This document shows positions 8,338 through 17,137 of a stretch of 47,436 bases of DNA, one piece after another. The first letter of the stretch is position 1; the number at the start of each line of letters is the position of its first letter. The notes under the pieces are model-generated. The model ran no database searches and was not told the DNA's origin. It saw only the letters and a program-made list of their open reading frames with translations. Both the position numbers and the translations under genes were made by a program. Origin of the DNA: Chloroflexota bacterium (GTDB lineage Bacteria > Chloroflexota > Anaerolineae > Anaerolineales > Villigracilaceae); assembly GCA_016219545.1 (NCBI GenBank), contig JACRMH010000054.1, positions 1 through 47,436 of the forward strand, given 5' to 3'.

Positions 8338-10083
8338 ATGCCTGAACCACAAGATCAATTTGCCGCATCCATCGCATCCGAAGCCGTTGAAGTATTGGAA
8401 GATCATCTGCTTTTTCCAGGTGGTTATCTACTGCCTCTTTCCGCGCGTGGCAGCGGTGTGCCGGGGATGGCAGACCGTCCCTGGTCACGCCTCACCTCAG
8501 ATGTCTTCTATCCCAATCTTCCCGTGATGTATTCCTTCGCCTTACGCCGCGAACCACCAGATGTTTTGCGCGGTTCCCTGCGTGCGCGTCGCACACTCTT
8601 TGAAGGCTTCATGATGGCGCTGGCTGAAAAGACCGGTCGCCGGCCTTCGATGGCAGAACGTTCCGCCGATCATGCGATGGACGCGGCTGAGTCTGAACTG
8701 ACCTTCGGCAAGCCGGCCTTTCAGATTGCACTAATGACCGCACTCTTTGTCGAACGCAATCGCTTCGAGGAAGCAGAAGCCGCACGCAGAGTCATTGAAT
8801 CGAATTTGCGTGCGCGTGGGTTGACTGCCCAAAGACTCTTCTATATTGCCGAGCGTGCCCTGCATCATTTTCAACCGGGCGGCAAGTTATTTCCCGGCCT
8901 CGATGAACCCACTCTTTTTCTGGAAGAAGCGCTTCCGTTATTACCGGCCCCTTCCCGCCAGGTATTACCCACAGATGATTCGGTCTGGATCGGTACCCAT
9001 GCGCGCGATGGACGGGATGTACATTTTTCATTCACCAAAGGCCTCGATCCCGCCGTCCCGCCTCCGCCCCATGCTACTACATTGATTTTAGGAGAACCGG
9101 GTGCAGGTAAAACAAGCCTCCTGCGTTGGATCATGCTGCAAAGATTATTGCAGGGACGCACAGTCATCTCCATTGATCCTGAAGGGGAGAATAACAAACT
9201 ATGTGAAGCGGTTGGTGGAAGAGTCGTGCCGGCTGGAATTCCCGAGGATAAGGAAACCTGTCTGATCCATCCTTTGCAAGGTGAGAACCCGGCAGAGTTA
9301 TTGTTGGCAACAAGATTTCTCATTGCGGCACTTGCGGGTGAATCCGTTTTATCTCCCGGCGTGCAAGCTGCTTTGCATGAGGCAGTAAAGCGTCGCTGGG
9401 AACGACGCCCCGGTCCGATGTCCATCGCGGAATTCGTGGAAACATTGGGAACGATCAACGCACCCGAAGCAGCCATGCCATTGGCATTATTGCGACCCTT
9501 CATGCGCGGTGGATTGTTTGAAGGTTTCTTTGATCGACCCAAAGCCTTGTTATCTCCGCACTTCCCTGCAGGTCAATGGTGGAACTTCGATCTTTCCTCT
9601 TTGCGCGAAGAGAACCGCGCCATTGTGCATTCGGTCCTGGCCTGGTTCCTATATCACGCAGTCACGATTGGCAAACAGCCAATGGATATCTTCATTGATG
9701 AAGGTTGGCGCTTATTGAGAAGCGGTCCTTTCACAGATCTATTGGATGAATTGGGCAGACGCGCGCGCAAACGTGGCGTGGGTGTAACTCTTATCACCCA
9801 TCTGCCTGCCGACCTGATGAAGAATCCCACTTCGCTGAGTCTGGCTTCCACAGCCTTCATTGGTCGGCTTGGACCGGATGAAGCCTTCGCCTTTTATCGA
9901 TCCCTGGGTGTTCCCGAAAGTGAAGCGCGCAGGAATGCAGAAACCACATCACGATTACCACCGCGCGTTTTCCTCGCGGCTCCCTCGGCGGGACGTGGCG
10001 CTTTGTTCCCGGTGTTGGTCTCGATCCCACCTGCATGGATTCAATTCTGGAAGCAATTGGGTGCGACGGGAGTCATCCGATGA
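8338..10083 (+). CDS. VirB4/TrbE-like secretion or conjugation ATPase
   Basis: A P-loop motor ATPase of the VirB4/HerA group, which drives type IV secretion, pilus or DNA translocation machines at the inner membrane. With the ATG at 8338 it has 581 residues: an N-terminal region without recognised motifs, Walker A GEPGAGKTS at about residues 252-260, an Asp-rich strand (ISIDPEGENN), and Walker B IFIDEGWRLL at about 451-460; the DE-W-LL pattern is typical of VirB4. A frame reaching back to 8314 would begin inside the terminator, so the later ATG is preferred (8329 is also possible). It overlaps the next ATPase by ATGA. No relaxase, VirB6 or VirB8 gene is seen. Confidence 0.75.
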   Translation: MPEPQDQFAASIASEAVEVLEDHLLFPGGYLLPLSARGSGVPGMADRPWSRLTSDVFYPNLPVMYSFALRREPPDVLRGSLRARRTLFEGFMMALAEKTGRRPSMAERSADHAMDAAESELTFGKPAFQIALMTALFVERNRFEEAEAARRVIESNLRARGLTAQRLFYIAERALHHFQPGGKLFPGLDEPTLFLEEALPLLPAPSRQVLPTDDSVWIGTHARDGRDVHFSFTKGLDPAVPPPPHATTLILGEPGAGKTSLLRWIMLQRLLQGRTVISIDPEGENNKLCEAVGGRVVPAGIPEDKETCLIHPLQGENPAELLLATRFLIAALAGESVLSPGVQAALHEAVKRRWERRPGPMSIAEFVETLGTINAPEAAMPLALLRPFMRGGLFEGFFDRPKALLSPHFPAGQWWNFDLSSLREENRAIVHSVLAWFLYHAVTIGKQPMDIFIDEGWRLLRSGPFTDLLDELGRRARKRGVGVTLITHLPADLMKNPTSLSLASTAFIGRLGPDEAFAFYRSLGVPESEARRNAETTSRLPPRVFLAAPSAGRGALFPVLVSIPPAWIQFWKQLGATGVIR

Positions 10084-12554
10084 TCTACCCAAAGAACGGG
10101 TACATGTGCCTTCAGTGTGGTTTTGAATTCGCATCCAGTCCGCAGGATTGTCCATTATGCAACGGTCAATGGCAGGGTTGGGAGTTATTGTTTGCCCCTC
10201 ATGCCCTTGATGATCTGCGCGCACAGGTTATGAGTTGGATCGGACAGTTACCCTTTCCCTCCGTGGTGGAATGGATCGCCTCACCAAATGGATTGCGCGT
10301 GCGTTTATACCTTCCTCCTCATGTGGCGGAAGGAGTTGTGCAGGTCTGGGCTGCCATGACGGGACAACATTCACGCTGGCGAAAGTTGGGTACTGTGGAT
10401 CTTCGAGGTACTGGATACGCCTTGCATCCATCCAATCGTTTACCTTCCCTGATCGCTTCTGCAAAGGATAGCGATCCAATGCTGGCCATTGGCAGCCGCT
10501 TAATCAGCGCAGCGCGCGAAGGGCAGGAAGCAAGCCTCAGACTTTGGCTGCTTGGGAATGAAGGTCAGTTACAGGAAAAGCTGCGGGAACTTTCATCTTA
10601 TTCATATGGCACCGAAGGCGGCGTCGAAAATAACACCCCGAATTCGTGGGGACTGCATTTGGACTTTCTGCGTGCCGGACTATTCACTGGAATCATCACG
10701 GCTGGCATCAGCGGTGGCATCTTATTTGCCGGCTGGTTCAACCCGCTGCCTGTCAGCCTGATCGTCATCGCAGGTTGTGTGATTTCTATTTCATCTGCCT
10801 GGGGTATTCGCAGTTGGCTGGAATGGCGCTCAATCCCCAAGGAGATCCTTGAAAGACGAATTCAGGAACCTCTGCTCAAAATTGCGATGACCTTATCGAC
10901 TCCAATGGATTTGCCGCTCATGGCTGGGGAACAATCCTGGAAGCCACTTGATAATGGTTGGCCAGAAATACGAAAACATGGCTTTCCACTTCCAGCCGGT
11001 GAACTGGCTGGACTCATCGCTCCCCTGCAAATGGGGGAAGGCAGTGGGCTGCTGGATCGCGCAGTCTGGCAGGAAGTGCCTGCGCCACCACCCTCACAAC
11101 CATTGCTCGAAGCAGGATTCAAAATTGGGCAGAGTGTGGCTACGGGTGAAATGGTTGGAGTGGACCCGGATGGACATGGACTCGCAACAGGTGGAAGCCG
11201 CTCCGGTAAATCCTCCTTTGTCTATTCCATGTTGGAACAATTGATCGCGCGTGGGGATGACGCGCCTGGTATTTTTCTGGTTGATCCGCATGTCTCCCTG
11301 GCGGATGCCTTCCTCGATGCGATTGCACAACTGCCGGAAGAACAACGTCAGAAGGCGATCAAACGATTACGGGTTATCACACCGGACCAACCGCAGGTCA
11401 TTCCATTGAACTTGTTGGCAGTACCCGAATTCACATGGGCCGGCAATGCCATTGTGCAAATTGGCCGCCGCATCTGGGATGACTACTGGGGTCCGCGTAT
11501 GCAAGCCGCCTTGCTTGGGTTATTCCGCATCGCGCATGTCTGGAATCAAAATCATCCAGAGGCCGGGCTTGGACTTTTGCATGTTGTCTTCATGGCGTTC
11601 AACAAAACATGGCGGCATAAGGCGATGGCCTTGTTGCCTCCTGGTGAACGCATGGGGGCGTTGGCTTTGGACGCATTGCTGGGACAAACTGGAGAGGGCG
11701 ATAAATGGAGTCAAGGCTGGGTGACCGAAGTGATCAGTCCGGTGCTTTCGAAGGTTATGGCGTTGGAACTTTCCCCGTGGCTGTTTTCGGCTATGCACCA
11801 GGAACGCTTCGTGGACATGAACAAATGGATCGAGGAGAAAGCCTGGATCGTGCTGCGTTTGCCATCGGGTGAAATGGGACGTGAAGGTGCGCGCTTGACA
11901 GCAGGTGTCTTGTACAACGTTTTCGATGCCGCATATCGCCGCGCGACCCTGGAAAAACCTGTGCCGTTTTATTTCATCGTGGATGAAGCGCAGGAGATTG
12001 GTTCGGGCATGCGCTTGGAGTCCATGTTGGCAGAGGGTGCCAAATTCGGCGCACGCATGTTCGTGCTGGCACAGTCTTTATCCATGATGCGCAAGGTGGA
12101 GGGCATGGAGCCGGTCGTGCAGGCCATGCTGGCGAACACCTCCACGCAGATGTTCTTCTCACCGGATCCGGAAGATGCCGACCTGATCCGTGCCACGTTG
12201 AGTTCCACTGTGCGCTATGGAAACATGACTCTTGATCTGCCCTCCTTACAGTGCTGGTTACGTGCGCGTATTGGCGGTCGTTGGCAGCCGCCGACCTTGA
12301 CCCAGATCAAGCCCTTGCCGCGTGCAGATGGTAGTCGGGTGAAGGCATTGATCGAGGAAGTGATCGCTTCTCATCCTGAAGATTATCTGCCCGCCGATGG
12401 CTGGCAGGAAAAAGCATCCAAAGCTTTGGAGGAAATGCTTCCGCCGGCATTATCCAAACTATTGGATGAATTCCTCGCGGTGCGTTTGGAAAACCAGGAA
12501 GCAAGGGTTTCGCAACCTGTGCCACAAGATGACGACCGCAGGCTGGGTTTCTGA
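10080..12554 (+). CDS. VirD4/HerA-like membrane ATPase with N-terminal zinc ribbon
   Basis: 824 residues starting at the ATGA overlap with the preceding ATPase. Order: a zinc ribbon (C10xxC13 and C24xxC27), a soluble region, two likely membrane segments at about 198-243, Walker A GGSRSGKSS at about 371-379, Walker B FIVDEAQE at about 632-639, and a sensor-like LAQSLSMMRK after it. This layout resembles coupling-protein ATPases (VirD4/TraG) and HerA-type translocases. Paired with a VirB4-like motor it suggests a substrate-translocating complex, but which substrate (DNA, protein, pilin) is not visible. The following 48-aa gene overlaps its stop by one base. Confidence 0.75.
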   Translation: MIYPKNGYMCLQCGFEFASSPQDCPLCNGQWQGWELLFAPHALDDLRAQVMSWIGQLPFPSVVEWIASPNGLRVRLYLPPHVAEGVVQVWAAMTGQHSRWRKLGTVDLRGTGYALHPSNRLPSLIASAKDSDPMLAIGSRLISAAREGQEASLRLWLLGNEGQLQEKLRELSSYSYGTEGGVENNTPNSWGLHLDFLRAGLFTGIITAGISGGILFAGWFNPLPVSLIVIAGCVISISSAWGIRSWLEWRSIPKEILERRIQEPLLKIAMTLSTPMDLPLMAGEQSWKPLDNGWPEIRKHGFPLPAGELAGLIAPLQMGEGSGLLDRAVWQEVPAPPPSQPLLEAGFKIGQSVATGEMVGVDPDGHGLATGGSRSGKSSFVYSMLEQLIARGDDAPGIFLVDPHVSLADAFLDAIAQLPEEQRQKAIKRLRVITPDQPQVIPLNLLAVPEFTWAGNAIVQIGRRIWDDYWGPRMQAALLGLFRIAHVWNQNHPEAGLGLLHVVFMAFNKTWRHKAMALLPPGERMGALALDALLGQTGEGDKWSQGWVTEVISPVLSKVMALELSPWLFSAMHQERFVDMNKWIEEKAWIVLRLPSGEMGREGARLTAGVLYNVFDAAYRRATLEKPVPFYFIVDEAQEIGSGMRLESMLAEGAKFGARMFVLAQSLSMMRKVEGMEPVVQAMLANTSTQMFFSPDPEDADLIRATLSSTVRYGNMTLDLPSLQCWLRARIGGRWQPPTLTQIKPLPRADGSRVKALIEEVIASHPEDYLPADGWQEKASKALEEMLPPALSKLLDEFLAVRLENQEARVSQPVPQDDDRRLGF

Positions 12555-12700
12555 TGATCGGGATAATTCTGCGTTTTCTTTTTCTGTTCTGCGGCGGCAC
12601 ACTGGGCTGTGCAATTACCGCCTTCGGAGTCTTATATTTTGCCTGGGTCATGTCCCGAAGGGATAGCATCCCCTCTGGGGGCAATGGATGGGAACGATGA
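12554..12700 (+). CDS. 48-aa single-pass membrane protein
   Basis: Its ATG shares one base with the stop of the ATPase gene (TGATG) and its own TGA overlaps the next start as ATGA, a chain of couplings that argues strongly for a real gene despite the short length. Residues about 3-32 (IILRFLFLFCGGTLGCAIT and onward) form one long hydrophobic segment; the tail MSRRDSIPSGGNGWER is basic and Gly-rich. No family is recognised. A small subunit of the predicted translocation complex is the natural guess. Confidence 0.65.
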   Translation: MIGIILRFLFLFCGGTLGCAITAFGVLYFAWVMSRRDSIPSGGNGWER

Positions 12701-13035
12701 ATGATATGCAAGTTCTGATTGAACAAATGGTTTCGGATATATCCAGTCAAGCTGTGCGGTTGGATGAAGTTCGTTTGCAAAAGTTTCTGGAATGGTTGAA
12801 GTCTCATAGCAGCAAGGTGAAGACTGTAGAGCAGGTTCACATTGAAGTCGCAGTTCATCATGGTGAAGGAAGTTTGGATGATCGTCTCAATAATGGCTTG
12901 AAGGGCTGGCTTGAATCTTTACCCACGCCGGGCTTGCTCTGGGAATATCACCTGCTCCTGAATGAGATTGCCTGGTGGCGCGATCTAGATCCGCGCACGC
13001 TGGCCCGAATCCTGCGATCTGAGGGGAGCGAGTGA
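12697..13035 (+). CDS. Small soluble protein of unknown function in the ATPase operon
   Basis: 112 residues from the ATG at 12697, which overlaps the previous stop as ATGA; another in-frame ATG lies nine bases earlier. The protein is charged and likely helical, with no membrane segment, no signal peptide and only a Trp-rich patch (LLLNEIAWWRDLDPRTLARI) as landmark. No family is recognised. The position between two membrane genes and the overlaps suggest a cytoplasmic partner of the ATPases (inference). Confidence 0.65.
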   Translation: MNDMQVLIEQMVSDISSQAVRLDEVRLQKFLEWLKSHSSKVKTVEQVHIEVAVHHGEGSLDDRLNNGLKGWLESLPTPGLLWEYHLLLNEIAWWRDLDPRTLARILRSEGSE

Positions 13036-13036
13036 A

Positions 13037-13204
13037 ATGCTCAAACTCCTGATCGGATTTATCGCCGGGTTGCTCATCGGCTTTCTATTGGGGCTGGTAC
13101 TTCCGATTGAGTTTTTCTATATCGCCTGCATCTTTCTTGTCTTGCTTGCAGTTGTATTTTTCATCATCCTTCATTTTGGATTGCGCGATTTTCAGGAATA
13201 TTAG
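13037..13204 (+). CDS. 55-aa membrane protein with two hydrophobic helices
   Basis: ATG one base after the preceding TGA. The 55-residue product is almost wholly hydrophobic: a first helix with Gly repeats ([17 protein letters not shown]) and a second ([18 protein letters not shown]), ending in the polar tail FGLRDFQEY. The GxxxG-like spacing would suit helix packing or oligomers. It is the second very small membrane gene in this operon and sits just before the secreted protein. No family is recognised. Confidence 0.6.
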   Translation: MLKLLIGFIAGLLIGFLLGLVLPIEFFYIACIFLVLLAVVFFIILHFGLRDFQEY

Positions 13205-13221
13205 TCGCGCAGGAGTTTGGT

Positions 13222-15408
13222 ATGCAACGATTGAAAATTGGTTTTATTTCATCTTTACTTTCTGTCATCATCCTGCTGACGGCGGCCTTTACAAACGCCG
13301 CTCCGCTATCTGCAATTGCGATGAATGAGGGTCGAACGTACGACCAGGCGCATGATACAGGTTATATCGATTGGAGCGGTTCTGCACAATATGTGGTTGT
13401 CACACATAGAGATGGTTCCTCTCTACCCCCGGAGGAAGGTGGAGCATCTTGTGGTTCAAGCTGTACGGAGTGGGTCACACGGCTCGGCAATGGAGGTATG
13501 GCGAGTGGTGCATTTGATCGGGATGTTTCTTATTTTGAGGTCATGGTGGAATTTACCCGTGATTCCAGTGTGGGAAGTGCGACACTTCGGGCCTGTTCGG
13601 CTGTCAGTACTTGGTATTTGTATAACAGTGGGGGCAGTCTGCCTGGGTATGTCAGTATGGTATTAACCGTGCCGGCAGGCTGTCGGTCGTGGTCGATCTC
13701 AGCTTCTGGTGGTTATATAGACTTTAGGTCTGTCGATGTGAATTACAGCGGACCTCCATCCACACCCACCTTCACTTCGACTCCATTACCAACCTTTACA
13801 CCGTCTGCAACACGGACACCAACGCTGATCCCTACCTCAACATTCACACCTACTCTGACATCTACACCAACATTCACGCCAACAAATACATCAACGCCGA
13901 CACCTACGCAAACATTTACTCCAACCAACACTTCGACGCCAACTTTTACACCTACATTTACTCCGACCAACACCCCCTCTCCAACTCCAACGCCGTTGCC
14001 ACCAGTGATCGTTGGACAGGTAGTTTGTGACCTTTGGGGAGATGCCGGCTGGTGTCGCGGGACCGAGTCATTGGAATTAACTGCCAGTGATCCCCAAGGA
14101 TTTGATGTCACGATCAGTGGTGACCTGAACGGGAATCCCTTCACATGCGGAAGTTCCTGTACCCTTCCCTTGCCTGAAGGTGTTGGGGTTGCGACTTACA
14201 CTGTGATCTCAGCCAGCGGACGAACAGCGAGTGGATCATCTACATGGCAGCGGGATGGCACGCCACCAAACCTCAATATTGTTCTTCCGCCGCTGGATGG
14301 AAGGAATGGATGGTATGTCTCAGAAGTGGATGTGTCGGCAACTGCAACGGATGCGATCTCCGGTCTCTATTCATTGTCAGGAAGCAAGGATGAGGGCACG
14401 ACTTGGAGTTTATTCCCATTTCACCTCACGGATGGAGTTCATCCAGTGTTAGCACATGCACAGGACGTCGCTGGAAATGAAGGTTTGGTATCGGAAGCGA
14501 TCCACGTAGACACGGTTCCTCCCGTCTCAAAATTTACATCTCATTCAAATGGAGAGGTGGTGCAGGGAAGCGTACTGTTGAAGGGAAGTTTGGAAGATAT
14601 GACCTCAGGCACAGATGGAGGTGAACTATCTATTGATGGCGGGACCACCTGGCAGGCAGTGCCAATGGGAACAGGTGATACCTGGTCTTTTACCTGGCAA
14701 TCAAATAAAGTGCCAAATGGCCAATACACATTACAAATGCGCGGGATGGATCAGGCCGGCAATGTTGGTGACCCAGCTTCCATTACTTTGGTTGTTGATA
14801 ATGGTCCGCCAAGTGTTTCCATTACCGAGCGTTGGTGGATATGGGAAGCTGGAAAACTAAAAGTTTCTCCCAATCACTTCCCCATTGCGAGTGTGAAAGT
14901 GACCATTAGTGATCCACAGAGTCGCTGGCCGGCAGTGGTGATGGATTTTGATCCAGATAAAGTCCCAGTCTTCATATCCTGGAATCGGCGCTTTGCAGAT
15001 GGAACACTGGCTCCCTCTGGGGAATATCCTGTTGTGGCGATGGCTTGTGACATTCATGATTTATGTGGTCGTGATACGGGAATCATCATGATCCCAACGA
15101 TGGCAACCGCGACCGCTACCACAACGCCATCGCCGACTGCAACAACGACACAGACTCCCTACGCTACATCCACGGCGACACAAAAGCCGCCGACACCAAC
15201 ACCAGTGTTGGTCACCCCGTCGCCTCAAAATGTCTCCGAACCTGTCCGACCTTCGTTCCCGTTCTGGCAGCTACTTGGGTTGCTGGGCTTATTTATGGTA
15301 ATCGCGTCTGCCAGTTTGGTTGATCCCCGCCCTGCGGCATTAGATCGGCTGAAGGAGAGCATCAAACTGCTACTTGTACAAAACAACGGCTCATCGAAAG
15401 ATGATTAA
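13222..15408 (+). CDS. Large secreted, membrane-anchored surface protein with Thr/Pro linker and Ig-like repeats
   Basis: 728 residues with an AGGAG site before the ATG. A signal peptide ends near TNAAPLSA (about residue 32). Then comes a beta-rich domain with four Cys, a long Thr/Pro linker at about 180-260 ([13 protein letters not shown] units), a second Cys-bearing domain, and at least two Ig-like or OmpL47-like repeats marked by DGTPPNLNI and [10 protein letters not shown] boundaries and AxDxAGN loops. A shorter Thr/Pro stretch precedes a C-terminal membrane helix ([20 protein letters not shown]) and a basic tail. The likely role is a cell-surface adhesin or stalk, possibly the substrate or outer part of the ATPase machine. 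Such linkers are a hallmark of Anaerolineae. Confidence 0.8.
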   Translation: MQRLKIGFISSLLSVIILLTAAFTNAAPLSAIAMNEGRTYDQAHDTGYIDWSGSAQYVVVTHRDGSSLPPEEGGASCGSSCTEWVTRLGNGGMASGAFDRDVSYFEVMVEFTRDSSVGSATLRACSAVSTWYLYNSGGSLPGYVSMVLTVPAGCRSWSISASGGYIDFRSVDVNYSGPPSTPTFTSTPLPTFTPSATRTPTLIPTSTFTPTLTSTPTFTPTNTSTPTPTQTFTPTNTSTPTFTPTFTPTNTPSPTPTPLPPVIVGQVVCDLWGDAGWCRGTESLELTASDPQGFDVTISGDLNGNPFTCGSSCTLPLPEGVGVATYTVISASGRTASGSSTWQRDGTPPNLNIVLPPLDGRNGWYVSEVDVSATATDAISGLYSLSGSKDEGTTWSLFPFHLTDGVHPVLAHAQDVAGNEGLVSEAIHVDTVPPVSKFTSHSNGEVVQGSVLLKGSLEDMTSGTDGGELSIDGGTTWQAVPMGTGDTWSFTWQSNKVPNGQYTLQMRGMDQAGNVGDPASITLVVDNGPPSVSITERWWIWEAGKLKVSPNHFPIASVKVTISDPQSRWPAVVMDFDPDKVPVFISWNRRFADGTLAPSGEYPVVAMACDIHDLCGRDTGIIMIPTMATATATTTPSPTATTTQTPYATSTATQKPPTPTPVLVTPSPQNVSEPVRPSFPFWQLLGLLGLFMVIASASLVDPRPAALDRLKESIKLLLVQNNGSSKDD
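13758..14002 (+). repeat. Coding Thr/Pro low-complexity repeat
   Basis: About 245 bases of ACA/ACG/ACC/ACT and CCA/CCT/CCG codons giving irregular TPTxTPTNT units. The third codon positions vary, so the peptide rather than the DNA repeat is kept. It forms an extended linker in the surface protein. Confidence 0.85.
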
Positions 15409-15439
15409 TTAATAAATCAAATTAAAAGGAGTTAGGAAA

Positions 15440-15988
15440 ATGGAAATAATTCTTGCTATTGTAGTGGGTGCTGCTGTGATCTTTTTTGGTGCATTGATTA
15501 GCATGGGCAATGAACGGCAACGAAAGGCAATCGATGGCCTGCATGAACAAATTGTCTTATGGGCCATGCAGGATTTGCGAATCAAACGCGAAAGACTTGC
15601 GCGTGATGTGCAAGTAAATAATCCCATCGAATGGTTCAATAAAATAACCGCCAAAGTTAGTGGTTTTAATTTGAATTTACAGGTTGTTGAGTTTTTCGAT
15701 AACCCCCAGACGCTTGTGTGCGCTTCCGCTGATGGAACTAACAAGGTGATTTTCAGCCCCTTATCTCCAACTGAAACTCATCAAATTAATCGCAACAAAC
15801 GCAGCCGACTTTCCCAGTATTCGGATCGAAATCCATTACTATCAATATCGCGCCATGTTCAAGTTTATGAATTGTCAGTATTAAATGGCGGCATTCTATT
15901 TGATCTGGAGTTACCTCTTGCATGGAAAAGCTTAACCAATCAGGAGATAGAACAGATTGAGCGCCTTTGGATGTACATGCCAAATTAG
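15440..15988 (+). CDS. Unknown protein with N-terminal membrane anchor
   Basis: AAAAGGAG stands about nine bases before the ATG. The 182 residues begin with one membrane helix (IILAIVVGAAVIFFGALI), followed by a charged helical stretch with ERQRKAIDGLHEQIV and a mixed alpha/beta domain. No family is recognised. It lies 31 bases after the surface protein and just before a strong terminator, so it is probably the last gene of the ATPase operon. A cytoplasmic or periplasmic accessory of that machine is the simplest guess. Confidence 0.65.
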   Translation: MEIILAIVVGAAVIFFGALISMGNERQRKAIDGLHEQIVLWAMQDLRIKRERLARDVQVNNPIEWFNKITAKVSGFNLNLQVVEFFDNPQTLVCASADGTNKVIFSPLSPTETHQINRNKRSRLSQYSDRNPLLSISRHVQVYELSVLNGGILFDLELPLAWKSLTNQEIEQIERLWMYMPN

Positions 15989-15991
15989 GAA

Positions 15992-16033
15992 TAATAAAGG
16001 TGACCCTGAATTATTCATGGGTCACCTTTATTA
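15992..16033 (+). terminator. Terminator after the ATPase/surface-protein operon
   Basis: A perfect 15-bp inverted repeat (core AAAGGTGACCC / GGGTCACCTTT) with a 12-base loop, starting four bases after the stop codon. The outer A/T pairs give T-rich ends on both strands, so it may also stop leftward transcription from the metal island. Confidence 0.8.
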
Positions 16034-16052
16034 CATGCAAAAGATCCGATTA

Positions 16053-16283
16053 TTACTGCTCAATTTGGTATCCGACATCCACCCATGCTGGTGTACCGCC
16101 TTCCAGCATTCAGAGGTTTATATAACCCTGATTTAACTAGGTGGAGATTGCCATTTTTGCCATGTCAGATGTCAGGCAATACACCAGAAATTTGGCGTCT
16201 TTTTCCTGAGGAAGTTGATCGAGGTTTTTCTCAATCTGATCATCAGCGAGACGTAAATCAGTTTGAGAGATGTGACATTGATC
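16053..16283 (-). pseudogene. Decayed rhodanese-domain gene
   Basis: Read on the minus strand, one frame gives recognisable rhodanese features: CHISQTDLRL (cf. the usual GHIPGA), KDAKFLVYC with the active-site Cys, a following helix DMAKMAIST, QGYINL, then MLEGGTPAWVDVGYQIEQ before TAA. In-frame stops interrupt it: TAG at 16137-16139 and TGA at 16110-16112, and the N-terminal part upstream is missing or out of frame (TAA at 16284-16286). It lies 11 bases after the FTR1 stop, so it was once the last gene of that operon. The TGA is not at a Cys position, so selenocysteine is unlikely. Confidence 0.75.
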
Positions 16284-16294
16284 TTATTATCTAA

Positions 16295-17116
16295 TCATCT
16301 CGCCTTTATTGGGCTGGTTTTTCGCCTTTGAGTAAGCACAATGGAAATAATAACCGCCAAATAGCTCAAATAGGCAACGACCTCAGTTAAAGATGGGTTG
16401 CCGTTGTACCCGACCAATGCTTTCAGAAGCAAACCCACCTCACTTTTGTCGCTCAAAACCCCATTGATATCCCAAAGATTCTCGATCACTGAGGGGATGA
16501 CACCTGCTTCATTAAACTCATGAATTCCCAATCCTACCAACCCTGCCGCAAAAACAATCAACAGGATATTTGTAGCGCCAAAGAACCCACGCAGGCTGAG
16601 TTTTATGGTGGAAGTAAATAACACCCATCCCAAAATCGTCGCGATTAACAGTCCAAGCAACGCGCCTAAAAAGGTTTGTAAAGGGCTGGATGTCAGCCTT
16701 GCGGCCAGTAGAAATAACGCCAATTCAATGCCTTCACGAAACACTGCCAGAAAGGCCAGAGCGAACAAAGCCTTCTGCCCATTCCTCAACGTTGCCTGGT
16801 TGGTTTGTTCCTCAATTTCATTCTTGAGGGTACTTCCATGATTCTGCATCCACAGGATCATCCAGGTGAGTACGCCGGCGGCAAGCAACATGGCGACTCC
16901 TTCAAAAACCTCCTCGCCTTTGCCCTCAAATTCCATACCAAGTAAATTGAGTGCGATTGCTGCCAGGAAGCTCAACAACACCGCCAGCCCCACCCCGCGC
17001 CAGACAACACCATTCAATTCTGTGCGTTTTATTTTGAGCAATACTCCCAACACGATTCCAATTATGAGGGCGGCTTCTAACCCCTCTCGCAGAGATAATA
17101 GAAAACTTGCAAGCAT
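16295..17116 (-). CDS. FTR1-family high-affinity iron permease
   Basis: 273 residues with about seven membrane helices. It has the two REGxE motifs that define FTR1/EfeU permeases: LREGLEAAL (residues 9-17, E11 and E14) and FREGIELAL (R127-E131). Family members take up ferric ions delivered by a ferroxidase partner; here multicopper oxidases, cupredoxin and cytochrome proteins nearby could supply electrons or oxidase activity (inference). It follows the DUF1573-like gene by 21 bases in the operon led by the PCYCGC lipoprotein, a pairing that suggests periplasmic Fe/Cu redox cycling. Confidence 0.9.
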   Translation of the reverse strand: MLASFLLSLREGLEAALIIGIVLGVLLKIKRTELNGVVWRGVGLAVLLSFLAAIALNLLGMEFEGKGEEVFEGVAMLLAAGVLTWMILWMQNHGSTLKNEIEEQTNQATLRNGQKALFALAFLAVFREGIELALFLLAARLTSSPLQTFLGALLGLLIATILGWVLFTSTIKLSLRGFFGATNILLIVFAAGLVGLGIHEFNEAGVIPSVIENLWDINGVLSDKSEVGLLLKALVGYNGNPSLTEVVAYLSYLAVIISIVLTQRRKTSPIKAR

Positions 17117-17137
17117 TGTATATAAACCTCCAGGTTT

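Noticed and set aside
8871..9542. 223-aa minus-strand frame inside the VirB4-like gene
   Set aside because: Lies wholly within a gene with Walker motifs on the other strand and shows no family features.
13743..14144. 133-aa minus-strand open frame rich in Val and Gly
   Set aside because: It is the antisense of the Thr/Pro linker; repetitive codons on one strand give a long open frame on the other. No ribosome site.
8338..15988. A complete conjugative element
   Set aside because: No relaxase, no VirB core set, no integrase or attachment repeats were found around the two ATPases.
16110..16139. Selenocysteine at the TGA of the rhodanese remnant
   Set aside because: The TGA is not at a Cys position, a TAG lies nearby and the N-terminal half is missing.
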